Assembly (NCBI GenBank): GCA_033239005.1 | Contig: BSQZ01000005.1 | Span: 14,193,501-14,257,500, forward strand | Origin: Lamellibrachia satsuma | Taxonomy: Eukaryota; Annelida; Polychaeta; Sabellida; Siboglinidae | Reading direction: 5' to 3' | DNA: 64,000 bases | In this document: in pieces, positions 31,744-42,580 of the stretch | Numbering within the stretch: the first letter of the stretch is position 1 | Layout of the letters: every line of letters starts with the position of its first letter | Notes under the pieces: model-generated | The model's input: only the letters and a program-made list of their open reading frames with translations | What the model was told of the DNA's origin: nothing | Database searches by the model: none | Translations under genes and position numbers: made by a program

Positions 31744-34700
31744 CAACCAGTAATGTAATAATCGACCGGTAATGTAATAAAAACGATGAAGATGATTATG
31801 ATGACGACGATGATGAAGATGATAAATGGTAACGAGGATGATGAATTGGAGGGGAAAGATTAAGATAATTAAGGGTTTATCTTAGTGCTACGATGATGAT
31901 TATGAGGATGATAATTAATACGATGATGAAGACAACTACATCATCCTCATCAGCCCCATCGTCCTCCTCCTCCTCAATATCCTCATGTTCACCCTTATCA
32001 TCGCTAGCTAACACCCTCTCGACGTTCACTAAATTTATACTTAAAATAAGATTCTCAGAACGATTCAGCGGCTTGTTTTCTGGGAGAACATATGGACTAC
32101 CGTTTATATATCCTCCTAGATAGCATACGGCAATAATAATAATTGATTTGGGCAAACGATAGGTTCAAATCAGGCAGGGTAGCAAGGAAGATGAAAATGG
32201 GGTCCTTTAGAAAATAAACGTTAATCTCAAATATAAGGTATCATTTTAAAAAATAACTAGCTGATCGTCTCAAACAAATTAATGTGTCACATCGTAAAAT
32301 TAAGAGGTCTTCCAAAAAAGTGAAGGGAACATTAAAAAATGTAAGGGGTCATTACAAAAAAATCAACTAGCTGATCATCTCAGCAAATAAAAAAATCATA
32401 TCATAGAATTAAGGGTCATATAAAAATACAAATATAACGAGTCATCAAAATGCAAACTTAAGATTTTAAAACAAACTACGGAGTGTACTAAGGGATCATA
32501 TCACAAAGAAAACTGTAAAGGTTTAATTAAAAAAAAATTAATAAGCTGATCGTCACGATAACTTAATGGATCATCTCAAAACATTAATGGGTCATGTAAT
32601 AAAATAAACTAGTCTTTAGAAAAGTAAAGTATGATTTCAAAAAGTGTGTGGCTGATTGTCTGAAAAATATGGGATCATCGCATACAAAATAATGGGGCTT
32701 CTCGAAAAAGCTATGGGATCACACAAAAAATGCAAGCGATCATTAATAATAAACTAGCTAATTGTCTCAATAAATTAAGGGATCATCTTAAAACATTAAA
32801 GTTCACCTCTTACAAAAAAGGGGTCTTCTAAAAAAGGTAAAGGATCATTTAAAAAACGTAAATGTTCATAACAAAAAAAAGAATTAGCTTATCATCCCAA
32901 TAAATTAAAAGATCATCTCAAAACACTAAGGGCTCTTTCCATAAAATAAAAGGGTCTTCTAAAAAAAGTTAAGGTGTCATTTCACAGTAAATGTTCATTA
33001 AAAAAGAACTAACTGATCGTCTCAATAAATTAAAAGATCATCTTATAACATTAAATGGTCATTTCATAAAATAAAGGGGTTCCCTCAACAAATTAAGCGG
33101 TCATTTCAAAAATGTTAATATTCTTAAAAAGAATAAGCGCCATCTGTCGGAAGCGTGGAAAACTAGTTGTAGAGATAAGCAGGAACTCACTACGTAGTTT
33201 TAGCGACAACAATGGCGCTGCCCATGAAATATGGTTGATGTATGTTCAACAAGCTTTTCCTAATAAACCACTGGCGTGATATTGTTGATTGTAGTTGCAA
33301 ATGGTTAGTTTGTATTCATACTTTTAGGTGAATAACCCAAGAAAATTGGCTTTTGTTTCCATTTATGGGATAATAAAGCAAAATATAAAATTAAGGGGTA
33401 CATTTAAAGTTGCGACATTAATAGGTCATCCCCAAAACTACTTGCGTCTTTAAATTAAAAAGGGATCACCTCAAAACGTAAAATAAGAGGCTGATTTTTA
33501 GATGACCCTCTTATTACATTTTTTAGATGATGAGATAGTTACTTTGTTAAATGACCCATTTTTAAAATGATTCCTTAATTTATTTTTAAAATCCGTTTAA
33601 TCTATTTGAGATAACCCCTAAACATTTTCGATTTGACCCCATATTTTTATGACTCCTTAAGTTTGTGTTTTGCAATGAATGTTTAGATTTCCCTTAATTA
33701 TATGAAGTGATGGCATGGGAAAACCCAATTAATTTATGAAATTATCCCTTAATTTATTGAGACGATCAGCTGGTTCATTTGTAATGACTAGTTACACTTT
33801 TTAATATAATCCATTAACTTTTTTGAGACGATCAACTAGTTTACTTGTAAATGACTTTTTACATATTTTGTGACGATCCTTTAGCTTTTTCGAGAAGACC
33901 CATTCATTTTATGAGATGATCCCTTAATTTATTTAATTTTTTTTGAAACGACAACTTGATTTTATGAGATGACCCCATAATGTTTTGAGATGATCAGCAA
34001 GTTCATTGTTAAATGACTCCTCCTTATATTATCCTTTAAATTGTTTTTGATAAAATCCCTTAACTTTAGTCATATTTTAAAATACCTTAGGTACCGTTTA
34101 ATAGTTTAGATGAACATTTTAGCTGACTGAAATTACCCTTAACTTTATTTTTTTAGCTAACCCCTTAATTGTTTCAGCTGATCCCTTATTTTATTATGTT
34201 TGCGATTAACGTTAAGTTTCTAATAGAATCTCACATTGCATTTTGAGATTTCCCCCAAGTTGTTTGAGACGACCCCTTAATTTGATACAATGATGATCAG
34301 GTATTTCTTTTTATGCATTTTTAATGATCCTTTAAATAATTGTTTGAGATGATCCCTTAATTTAGTGTAGTTTATCATTTCTTGGGGTGACCCGTTTTAA
34401 AGACACTCCTTCGTCCTTACCAATCTGTCTGACTCGGTCCTATCGTTTGCCAACATGTAGTTACTGCCGTGCGTTACCTGGGAGGTTATATGAACGGCAT
34501 TCCATATATCCTCCCAGAAAACATGCGGCTCACTCGTTCTGAGATTCCCATGTTAACCATACGTTTGTGAACGTCGAGTGGGTGTCAGCATGGCCAGACA
34601 TTATAAGGGTGAACATGAGGATGATGATGACGATGAGGAGGAGGAGCAGGATGACGAGACTGAAGATGTCATTTTCGTCGTCCTCATCATCGTAATAATG

Positions 34701-35123
34701 ATCACCCTCATTGTCATCATCTTCGTCACCATCATCATCATCATCACTAAAACCGCTTAATTGTCTTCATCTTCCTCCTCATCATCATAACCATTTATCA
34801 CCCTCATCATCACCGTCATTATAATCATTATTATTATTATCATCATCATTGTCATCATCATCATAATCAGTATCATCATCATCATCGTCATAAACATCAT
34901 CATCATTATCATCGTCACTAAGATTACCCCTTAATTGTCATCATTATCATAATCATTGATCACCCTCATCATCAACTTCTTCATCATCATTATTAACATC
35001 ATCATCATAATGATTATCATCATAATTTTTATTACATTACCAGTCGATTTATTACATTACCGGTCGATTATTACATTTCCGGTCGATTATTACATTTCCG
35101 GTCGATTATTACATTACTGGTTG
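31744..35123. mobile_element. 3.4-kb giant foldback element, TA-flanked
   Basis: The left end 'CAACCAGTAATGTAATAATC' continues 'GACCGGTAATGTAATAAA'; its exact complement forms the right end, which finishes at 35123. Dinucleotide TA flanks both ends (31742-31743 and 35124-35125), as in Tc1/mariner-like insertions. The inverted similarity continues inwards through a GATGAT-rich block, a segment with 'TATATCCTCC' and 'CTTATCATCG', and long AT-rich tracts of degenerate 'GATCGTCTCAATAAATTAAG' repeats. These read one way at 32160-33120 and the opposite way at 33480-34400. The spacer, about 33130-33470, carries a copy of another dispersed repeat (33215-33372). No transposase frame exists. The right arm has four tandem 19-bp 'CGGTCGATTATTACATTTC' units. 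Confidence 0.8.
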
Positions 35124-35125
35124 TA

Positions 35126-35497
35126 AAATACGTGTATTGGCTACGTGTATTGACTGCGTGTATTAACTACGTGTATTGGCTACGTGTATTGGCTACGTGT
35201 ATTGACTATGTGTATTAGCTACGTGTATTGGCTACGTGTATTGACTGCGTGTATTAACTACGTGTATTGGCTACGTGTATTGACTACGTGTATTGGCTAC
35301 GCGTATTGGCTACGCGTATTGACTACGTGTATTGGCTACGTGTATTGGCTACGTGTATTGACTACGTGTATAGGCTATGTGTATTGACTACGCGTATTGG
35401 CTACGCGTACTGACTACGCGTATTGGTCACGCGTATTGACCACGCGTCTTGGCCACGCGTATTGGCTACGCGTATTGACTACGTGTATTGGCTACAA
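35126..35497. repeat. 13-bp minisatellite, about 28 units
   Basis: Units of 'TACGTGTATTGGC' and 'TACGTGTATTGAC', changing to TACGCGT and CACGCGT types towards the right. It starts directly at the right border of the 3.4-kb foldback element. Confidence 0.93.
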
Positions 35498-36300
35498 ACT
35501 ATGTTAATGATTCAGGTTGACCCACTTAAATGGAGTAGTTTATACAAACAGTACAACTGTTAGGCTTTTGCTTTGTGCGTCTACCTTTAATGAGCACCCG
35601 GTCGTATAGTGTGGATTTGCTTAACAATGAGTCTGGTTCTGCAGGCGTGGTTTCGAATCAGACTTCGGACAAAACATGTACCTACTTGACAGTAACAAGT
35701 CGTATAGTGTCCGGCGATAATTACGACTAGGCTATTGCGAGTTAACGAATCGTGTAGTGTGCACTTTAAAACTTACAAGTTATACTTTTTTCTTCTAATT
35801 CTTATTAGTTTATTTAAAATGTGTATGTTAAACAACACCGATAAAGTGAAAGTATTAACGTGATTAATGAAACGTCTAGGCAGAAAGATTCTTCGTTCCG
35901 GAGAATGTCACATTTATATAATAGATTCTTTCCCAATCTCACTTCTACTACACGAAGTACAAAACCTTATCAAGATTGAACCACCTGCTTGTTGTGGCAG
36001 TGATGATATGACGAGTGACGTCACAACTAGGGAGTGTGATCAATATTGAACCAACAATTAATAATTAGCTGGACCACGTGTTGTGTACATGGGGAAAGAG
36101 TTTACGACAGAAAATGCCGCTTTTGCGTGTGTACATGGGGAGGAAAATATTTTACGGCAGAAAGTGAAAATTCATCCATTATATCCTGTGGTTGAAACAC
36201 TCTGTTATATATTTCCCGTGGTTGACATTCTCTGTTATAATTCATGGTTATTATATACAGTACCTATTCTTGTAGCTATACTAGGTTCATGTTATTAATA
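35498..36300. other. No gene; one tRNA-Leu fragment
   Basis: No coding exon is recognised. A tRNA-Leu 3' half lies at 35631-35671. Near 36084-36165 the phrase 'TACATGGGGAAAGAGTTTAC' is repeated with variation. Confidence 0.4.
35631..35671 (+). pseudogene. tRNA-Leu 3' half fragment
   Basis: 'GTCTGGTTCTGCAGGCGTGG' followed by 'TTTCGAATCAGACTTCGGACA' matches the variable arm, T-arm and acceptor of tRNA-Leu(CAG) at 60273-60356. The match begins just 3' of the anticodon stem. Confidence 0.7.
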
Positions 36301-36314
36301 AATGTATGTCAACT

Positions 36315-36660
36315 ACTGGCTCGCGCATGCGCAGATACAAAAAGCGAATACAATTTTACGGATGAAAATTTTTAGCACGACATCGGCGTTACACGAGGTG
36401 ATGCTATCGGCGCGACCTGATTGCAACTTGATCGGCACGTGTATACTGTACATCGCTGCGATATCACATCGCCCGCGATATGTCGCGGCGACGTCGCTTG
36501 AACTGATCCTATTTCTGAGGCGACGTCGCCTCGTCGTATCTGATTTGTCCAATCAGAGGCAACACACGTGACGATTGCACGTGGCGTCCATGGCAAGGTT
36601 TACCGTGATGCGTATCGTCACGTGACTTATTTAGTCATGTGATTTACCACATATAGAGCA
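36315..36660. promoter_or_regulatory. CpG-rich segment with NRF1-like and E-box sites
   Basis: Compared with its neighbours this segment is strongly CpG-rich. It contains an NRF1-type palindrome CGCGCATGCGCA at about 36325, repeated CACGTG E-boxes between 36435 and 36632, and an inverted pair GCGACGTCGC (about 36488 and 36521). It may be a promoter, but no exon with a splice site was recognised on either side. A GC-rich transposon end is the alternative. Confidence 0.3.
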
Positions 36661-36714
36661 ACCACGTTCCATCATGTAAACGCGCGACCAGCTCGTCCTT
36701 TGGTTCGGTCCAGA

Positions 36715-37655
36715 GTTTTAAAGGGAAACAAAAGTCATGGTTTTGGGGGTACGCACCTATACGAGTTACTAAAACATAACCATTCGCAATTACAAATAAG
36801 AATATCACTTGAGTGGTTTATTGGGAAACCTTGTTAAACACACAGCATCTTATTTTTATAGGGCGCGCCATACTGTTAGATAATCCTGTATCACGAGTGC
36901 TTGTGGTCCTGTATCACGAGTGCTTGTGGTCCTGTATCACGAGTGCTTGTGGTCCTGTATCACGAGTGCTTGTGGCCCTGTATCACGAGTGCTTGTGGTC
37001 CTGTATCACGAGTGCTTGTGGTCCTGTATCACGAGTGCTTGTGGTCCTGTATCACGAGTGCTTGTGGTCCTGTATCACGAGTGCTTGTGGTCCTGTATCA
37101 CGAGTGTTTGTGGTCCTGTATCACGAGTGCTTGTGGTCCTGTATCACGAGTGCTTGTGGTCCTATATCACGAGTGCTTGTGGTCCTGTATCACGAGTGCT
37201 TGTGGTCCTGTATCACGAGTGCTTGTGGTCCTGTATCACTAGTGCTTGTGGTCCTGTATCACGAGTGCTTGTGGTCCTGTATCACGAGTGCTTGTGGTCC
37301 TGTATCACGAGTGATCTGGCAATATTCGTTCACGAAATTAAAAATAATGTGTTGCCATGCTTGCTGTTTGTGCTGTTTGTCTCTCAACTTAACATATTTT
37401 GGGTTTTGTTTACTAAACTTCGTCTTCCATTCTGACTTAGTAGCTCCATCGAAGTCTAGTTGCATCGATTTGTTAGAACTGTCATGCAGGCAGTATTGGT
37501 CGCCCTGGTCAACATGTCAGCCGCCAGGAAAACTGAGATTTAACCAGAATCTAGCACTTTTAGAACAAATTCTGAGTAAACCACTAGCGCGATTGTAGTT
37601 GAAATTGTTAGTATTTATTATATCCTTTAGGTGCATTTCCACAAAATTTCCACAC
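36715..37655. mobile_element. Inverted-repeat element enclosing a 23-bp array
   Basis: The left end (36715-36880: 'AAAAGTCATGGTTTTGGG', 'TAAGAATATCAC', 'GTGGTTTATTGG') is matched in inverted orientation at about 37555-37650 ('AGTAAACCACTAGCGCGAT', 'TTTAGGTGCATTTCC'). The same sequence recurs singly at 38150-38325 (plus) and 33215-33372 (minus), so it is a dispersed family and this pair may be one element. No transposase is seen. The ends and target duplication are not defined. Confidence 0.45.
36886..37312. repeat. 23-bp minisatellite, about 18 units
   Basis: The unit is 'CCTGTATCACGAGTGCTTGT' plus 'GGT', nearly homogeneous. Open frames of up to 261 codons reading 'CGPVSRVLVVLYHECLWSC' are phase artefacts of a stop-free 23-bp unit. 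Confidence 0.95.
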
Positions 37656-37811
37656 GCTTTAAAGTAAGTATGGAGAACGTTATATCAAGTATAGGCTTGT
37701 CGAGTACATATGTTGACTAATTACTATGATAAGATCACAGTAAGAAAATTCGGCCTGTGCTTTGTGCGCCTACAGCCGTATGGCTGACTGCTCGCAATAA
37801 TGACTGACGTA

Positions 37812-37861
37812 TCAATCGCTCTATCACATGAGAATTGTTTCTCATGTGATAGGGCGATTGA
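37812..37861. other. Long near-perfect hairpin
   Basis: 'TCAATCGCTCTATCACATGA' with 'GAA' is complementary to the following 'TTTCTCATGTGATAGGGCGA' with 'TTGA', with a very short loop near 37834-37838. Arms are about 22 bp with one or two mismatches. No flanking array or tRNA similarity explains it. Confidence 0.85.
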
Positions 37862-38149
37862 CCGTGTGGTTGGTTCGCCTTGGTATATTTCTCACAGCAA
37901 GACTGTTGGAGCACTGATATTGAGGTGGATAGTTGAGCGAACAGATTGGTCAAGACAGACATCGTATGTTCGTCAGTGAAAGGTTGGTGGTGACACTTTC
38001 ATTATCGAGTTTCTTGGTTTTGGGATTATCTGTGTAAGCGTATGTCTGCATTTATGTGCCACGTCGACATGGTTTGTATATGTATATGTGTATATTTGTA
38101 TAATATTAACTGTTGCCCACAGCGCAATTTGACATGGCTCTTCTATGCT

Positions 38150-38325
38150 TAAAGGGAAATAAAAGTCATGGTTTTGGGCCTATGCACCTATAAGAGTTAC
38201 TAAAACATAATAATTTCCAACTACACTTAAGAATATCACGCCAGTGGTTTACTATGAAAATCTTGTTGATCACACAACATCTTAATTTCATAGACCGCGG
38301 CATACTGTTAAATAACCCTACGTCA
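38150..38325 (+). repeat. Dispersed 0.17-kb repeat copy
   Basis: It matches 36715-36880 directly and 33215-33372 and 37555-37650 in inverted orientation. The shared order is 'AAAAGTCATGGTTTTGGG', 'AGAGTTACTAAAACATAA', 'TAAGAATATCACGCCAGTGG', 'CATACTGTTAAATAA'. Confidence 0.75.
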
Positions 38326-38571
38326 AAATTCGCTCCCCAAGCAAAAATATATATGTGAGCAACTATTCCTATAATTGCCAATACGATATGGTCATATGGA
38401 TTGCGTCCAAACTTAACCAGTCCTCTTTCTGGGGAATTAACACGTTTGTTGCAGACTTTACGTTGGTTCTGTGTATGCCGGTTTCACCTAGTACGTCACG
38501 CGTAGTCTAGGTTACCAGATTTTCATAGAACTGCGCACGTGCTTATCGGTCGTGCTGGTTAACATGTCAGC

Positions 38572-38690
38572 CCTCATAAGTACATAACTCCAGTACATAA
38601 AAACATAACTCGAGTACATACGTGCATAACTCGAGTACATAAGTGCATAACTCGAGTACATAAATACATAACTCGAGTACATAAAGGCGA
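38572..38690. repeat. About 20-bp minisatellite, 5-6 units
   Basis: Units of 'ACATAACTCGAGTACATAA' type with a one- or two-base insertion in alternate copies. Confidence 0.88.
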
Positions 38691-39260
38691 GCACATGTCC
38701 TAAACTTGTACTTAGCGATTTGGTCCTAACCAAGTTTTCGAAGCAAGTGGGAAAGCTGCACAGAAGAACACTACTGCTTAGTTCAAGACTATTTCGATTG
38801 TGTATTACAAAGGTTTCTAAATACTGGTTGTCAGTGCACAATAAATGTGCCAAACAGCAAATTAATGAAATGAAATACAGAACTTTTAGAACTTCGCAGG
38901 ACGGTGGAATCATTCACGCGTGACTGTTCACTTATTTCCTGCACAAGTCGCTCGGACGCGCGGCTTGTCCACAATCCACACGCATTCTTTTATTGCAGAT
39001 CAGTCAGACTATCAATTTAACAGTATCACATACTCATTTATTTACGCTGTTTACGAATGATTATATATATATAAATATATCGAAAGAACACGCGCTGCAC
39101 GGGCAGGGGATAATGGCAGGTGGCCGTCGGTCAATCAGATTACAATTACGACCTGTGACAAGATTGAATCGTCACCCGTGGCAACACAGCAAAGGGTTAA
39201 TCATTATAAATGATCTGATGGGTCGCTCTGGTAGCCATGTGCTTTCGAAGAGTGCCTTGA
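38691..39260. other. No gene recognised
   Basis: A 67-codon plus frame and overlapping minus frame at 38720-38923 lack recognisable motifs. Unique sequence otherwise. Confidence 0.4.
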
Positions 39261-39261
39261 T

Positions 39262-39935
39262 ATTATGCTCCTACACAGCCCGCCCGCACGCAATGACGCC
39301 AGTCGGTGTGCGCGTGACAACGATTATGCTCCTACACAGCCCGCACGCACGCAGTGACGCCAGTCGGTGTGCGCGTGACAACGATTATGCTCCTACACAG
39401 CCCGCACGCACGCAGTGACGCCAGTCGGTGTGCGCGTGACAACGATTATGCTCCTACACAGCCCGCACGCACGCAGTGACGCCAGTCGGTGTGCGCGTGA
39501 CAACGATTATGCTCCTACACAGCCCGCACGCACGCAGTGACGCCAGTCGGTGTGCGCGTGACAACGATTATGCTCCTACACAGGCCGCACGCACGCAGTG
39601 ACGCCAGTCGGTGTGCGCGTGACAACGATTATGCTCCTACACAGCCCGCACGCACGCAGTGACGCCAGTCGGTGTGCGCGTGACAACGATTATGCTCCTA
39701 CACAGCCCGCACGCACGCAGTGACGCCAGTCGGTGTGCGCGTGACAACGATTATGCTCCTACACAGCCCGCACGCACGCAGTGACGCCAGTCGGTGTGCG
39801 CGAGACAACGATTATGCTCCTACACAGCCCGCACGCACGCAGTGACGCCAGTCGGTGTGCGCGTGACAACGATTATAGCTCCTACACAACCCGCACGCAC
39901 GCAGTGACACCAGTCGGTGTGCGTGTGACAACGAA
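39262..39935. repeat. 61-bp minisatellite, about 11 units
   Basis: A highly homogeneous CpG-rich unit: 'GCCCGCACGCACGCAGTGAC', 'GCCAGTCGGTGTGCGCGTGA', 'CAACGATTATGCTCCTACAC' plus 'A'. Only a handful of substitutions occur over the array, so it is young or well homogenised. Confidence 0.96.
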
Positions 39936-40040
39936 ACCATGTTGTAGTCCATACATCGACCGAATATATGTTGTCATACTTAAAATAAGCATTAATACGT
40001 TCGCAGCGGTGTTAGCATCCTCTGTGAACGTATCGGTTGA

Positions 40041-40258
40041 CTCGTAAACGGTGCTGCGACATTTGATAATGTCTCTTCACAACACACTGATTTATGTTTT
40101 GGGGAACCGCAGGGCAGTAGGCTTGGTCCCATGCTTTACTGAGTCCAGCGGCATCTTCGAGCATCATCAACTCTGTTATTACTTGTATGCAGAAGACACC
40201 CAGCTCTATGTTGGATTTCCTTGTGAACAGCCGGCGTATGTTGTGACTGACAGCACGT
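40041..40258 (+). pseudogene. Non-LTR RT scrap with RT motifs B and C
   Basis: One frame reads 'VNGAATFDNVSSQHTDLCFG' then 'EPQGSRLGPMLY', corresponding to the LINE motif G.PQGS.LGP.L. A shifted frame reads 'HHQLCYYLYAEDTQLYVGF', corresponding to the catalytic (F/Y)ADDTQLY box with the first Asp changed to Glu. A stop and a frameshift lie between them. It is a short decayed insertion, distinct from the other LINE copies here. Confidence 0.65.
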
Positions 40259-40722
40259 AACAGTGTGAGTCTCAACAAAACGGAGTCTATCGTTGTTTCA
40301 AACTCCCCACCAGTGGCGCCACAAACCATTTGACCACAGCCACAACTTCATTTGTTGTGCATATTCTGCACATCTTTATTTCATTTGGTAAACTTCTAAT
40401 TGTTTTCAGGAAATCTCCCAGTTTCAATTGCATACAATTGAGGATAGTGTATGTATTGAAAATGTATCTAGAAACCCAATGACGTTCGTTTTTGTTTCAA
40501 TATATGTTACGTCACTGAATTGTCTGTTGCAATAACAATGACGTTGCCCAGCAAACCATTTCTTTATACCACTATGCAACTGTTCATTTTGAATTTATAA
40601 TCAAGATGTGGCAGTGGTGATACGCTAAGTGGCGCCACTGTTCGGGAGTCTATCGTTATTTGTGCTGCGAACAACCGGCAATATTCTCATCCAATCTTGA
40701 ATGTCGTCATGGCGTCAACGGC
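40259..40722. other. No gene recognised
   Basis: AT-rich with 'GGCGCCAC' at 40315 and 40632 in similar context; no other structure. Confidence 0.35.
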
Positions 40723-40724
40723 TG

Positions 40725-40856
40725 CTCCTACGCGCACAGAGTCTGCTTCAACGCGGACAGACTCTGCTCCAACACGCACAGACTCTGCTTCAACGCGCAT
40801 AGACTCTGCTCCAACACGCACAGACTCTGCTCCAACACGCACAGACTCTGTATCCG
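40725..40856. repeat. 21-bp minisatellite, 6 units
   Basis: The unit is 'ACAGACTCTGCTCCAACACG' plus 'C', with CTTCAACGCG variants alternating. It lies in a plus frame opening at an ATG in good context (40709, 'MASTAAPTRTESAS'). The frame gives a heptad-length Ser/Thr/Pro repeat, but the same array is open in other frames, so coding is not claimed. Confidence 0.9.
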
Positions 40857-41277
40857 TGATATTGGTGTTGTGCAACTTGTGTTCGACGCTACCATGTCGA
40901 TGTCTACTCAAATTAGTTGCCATTGTTAAAACAATCTCTTTCGACTATTCCTACATATAATTCACGGTGGTGATAATGTCTTCGTGTATAATAGGCACAG
41001 CTGTATACTCGAATTGTGCTAATTAATGAAACTATAACATTTCAACATGCGTTACGTTGGTGTTGCATCAAGTATGTGTTATGGAAGCTGCGTCCTCAGT
41101 ATTGGAGCCGTCGTCTTGTAACGGAGACTGTCTTGTAACGGAGACTGTCTTGTTAGTCACCGCAAATACCGCTGCGGCAACAGTTATCCGGATCATTGAT
41201 GCATTTGCTGTCGAGCCTCTTCCTTACTTGCGACATCCAAAGTGCAAATCGAAAACACGCCCGATGCCCCGACTGTT

Positions 41278-41446
41278 TGTCGGCCACCAGTCGGAGACGC
41301 CTTTGTTCTGGGCGACGTGGTCAGCCACCAGCCGGAGACGCCTTTGTTCTGGGCGACGTGGTCAGCCACCAGCCGGAGACGCCTTTGTTCTGGGCGACGT
41401 GGTCAGCCACCAGCCGGAGACGCCTTTGTTCTGGGTGACGTGGTCA
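41278..41446. repeat. 41-bp minisatellite, about 4 units
   Basis: The unit is 'CAGCCGGAGACGCCTTTGTT' followed by 'CTGGGCGACGTGGTCAGCCAC'. Confidence 0.92.
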
Positions 41447-41477
41447 GCCCTCGCGGATGTATACAAACTAGTGCCCT

Positions 41478-41690
41478 ACGCGGGCCTAGAATTTGATCCC
41501 AAGCCCGGCCCGCAATTAGCAGTTAGAGTCCAGGCCCGCGTATGGCCCGCAATAATTTTTCAAGCCCGGCCCAGGCCCGCAAACTAGAATTTAGGCCCAG
41601 GTCCGACCCAGACCGTGAATGTTTGGCCCAGGCCCGGTCCGGCCCGCAAGTTTCAGGCCCAGGCCCGGCCCATAACCGCGGGTCAAAGAA
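41478..41690. repeat. GGCCCGG-rich irregular repeat tract
   Basis: About 15 copies of 'GGCCC' and its partner 'GGGCC' are embedded in spacer words such as 'CAAGCCCGGCCCGCAA' and 'CAGGCCCGG'. The irregular spacing is unlike a minisatellite and like the subterminal repeat regions of some hAT elements. A relative of the hAT-like element at 18.4 kb lies just downstream (41930-42270), but terminal repeats were not found, so the assignment is open. Confidence 0.45.
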
Positions 41691-41929
41691 AAACTTCTTA
41701 ACGTCATTACTATTAAATATGATAACATTTGTTATATTTGGCTTTAACGTATTGGCTTATGGTTAGGGTAGGAGATTTTTTATCTAACCCTGACTTAACC
41801 CATATGCAAGCCATAACCCCAATTTATATTGTTAATTGAATTAGCTCAACTAAGTTGTCATAATTTAATATGATATTTCAATGAAATGTTACCCACTGGC
41901 ACTGACACCCATGTTACCCACTGGCATTT

Positions 41930-42275
41930 CCAGCAGGCCTGCAGTCACTAGTCTGAGACAGACAGGTTCACACATGTGTGAATTAGTACAAGTGTGAATG
42001 AATTAAGACTGGGGAGAAATACCAGTTACCAACTGGGTTGGGAACTGGGTAGTGGGCTAGTGGCCTAGTGGGCACTTGGCAGTGGGCAGGTCATTCAGGT
42101 GGGCAATGTTTGGAGGGAAGACCTAGACAATAGAATGTCCACTGGTAAGGTCAAAGGGTGATAAGTTGATGGTTAATCATGGCTTGATTGCCTCTGCAAA
42201 TATTTCTAAAGTAAACATTTGGGGCTGGCTACTTCCAGCCAAGTGAACTTATGGGGGCCATTAGATTCCATGCAA
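41930..42275 (+). mobile_element. Fragment related to the hAT-like element at 18.4 kb
   Basis: It matches 18600-18900 in the same orientation: 'GCCTG.AG', 'TTAGTCTGAGA', 'TAGACAATAGAATGTCC', 'GGGTGATAAGTTGATGG', 'GTAAACATTTGGGGCTGGCT', 'GGGGCCATTAGA'. The internal segment is longer here. The terminal CAGGCATG repeat was not found. Confidence 0.7.
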
Positions 42276-42373
42276 GGTCTCAATTTGCAACAATATAATA
42301 CTAAAGAAATAATTTTAAGCGTTCATTGACCGGAATTACAATTTATAATCAGTTTAAAAAAGGGACACACCAG

Positions 42374-42476
42374 TGCGGACCGTGTGTCCTTTCTGTAGCG
42401 CGTCTGTCGTTACGAGTGTCAACTTCGAAATCGGCAGTAACGCTATCGTGTGGTGCGTCGGAATGTTCCTGTTTGG
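42374..42476 (+). CDS. LITAF/CDIP-like protein, penultimate exon
   Basis: The frame reads 'VRTVCPFCSASVVTSVNF' then 'GSNAIVWCVGMFLFG'. This is the N-terminal half of a LITAF domain: a CxxC zinc knuckle followed by a hydrophobic membrane-inserting segment. An acceptor (CACACCAG) precedes it at 42373, with a weak pyrimidine tract. A donor GG|GTATGT follows at 42476/42477. The interrupted codon GG- is completed as Gly by the A that begins the exon at 46237, giving an exact phase-2 match. LITAF-domain proteins are small monotopic proteins of late endosome and lysosome membranes. The N-terminal Pro-rich exon(s) lie upstream and were not identified. The acceptor position is the least certain boundary. 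Confidence 0.8.
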
Positions 42477-42524
42477 GTATGTATCGCATGGATACATGCA
42501 CACATATGCACGCACGTCAGTCAG

Positions 42525-42580
42525 TCAGTCAGTTTGTCTGTCTTTCTTTCTGTCTGTCTGTCTGTCTATCTGTCTGTTCC
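42525..42580. repeat. (TCAG)n/(TCTG)n microsatellite
   Basis: A TCAG-type run passes into a TCTG-type run shortly after the LITAF-like donor, within the intron. Confidence 0.85.

Noticed and set aside
36813..37598. 261-codon frame over the 23-bp array
   Set aside because: A 23-bp stop-free unit yields equivalent frames in all phases.
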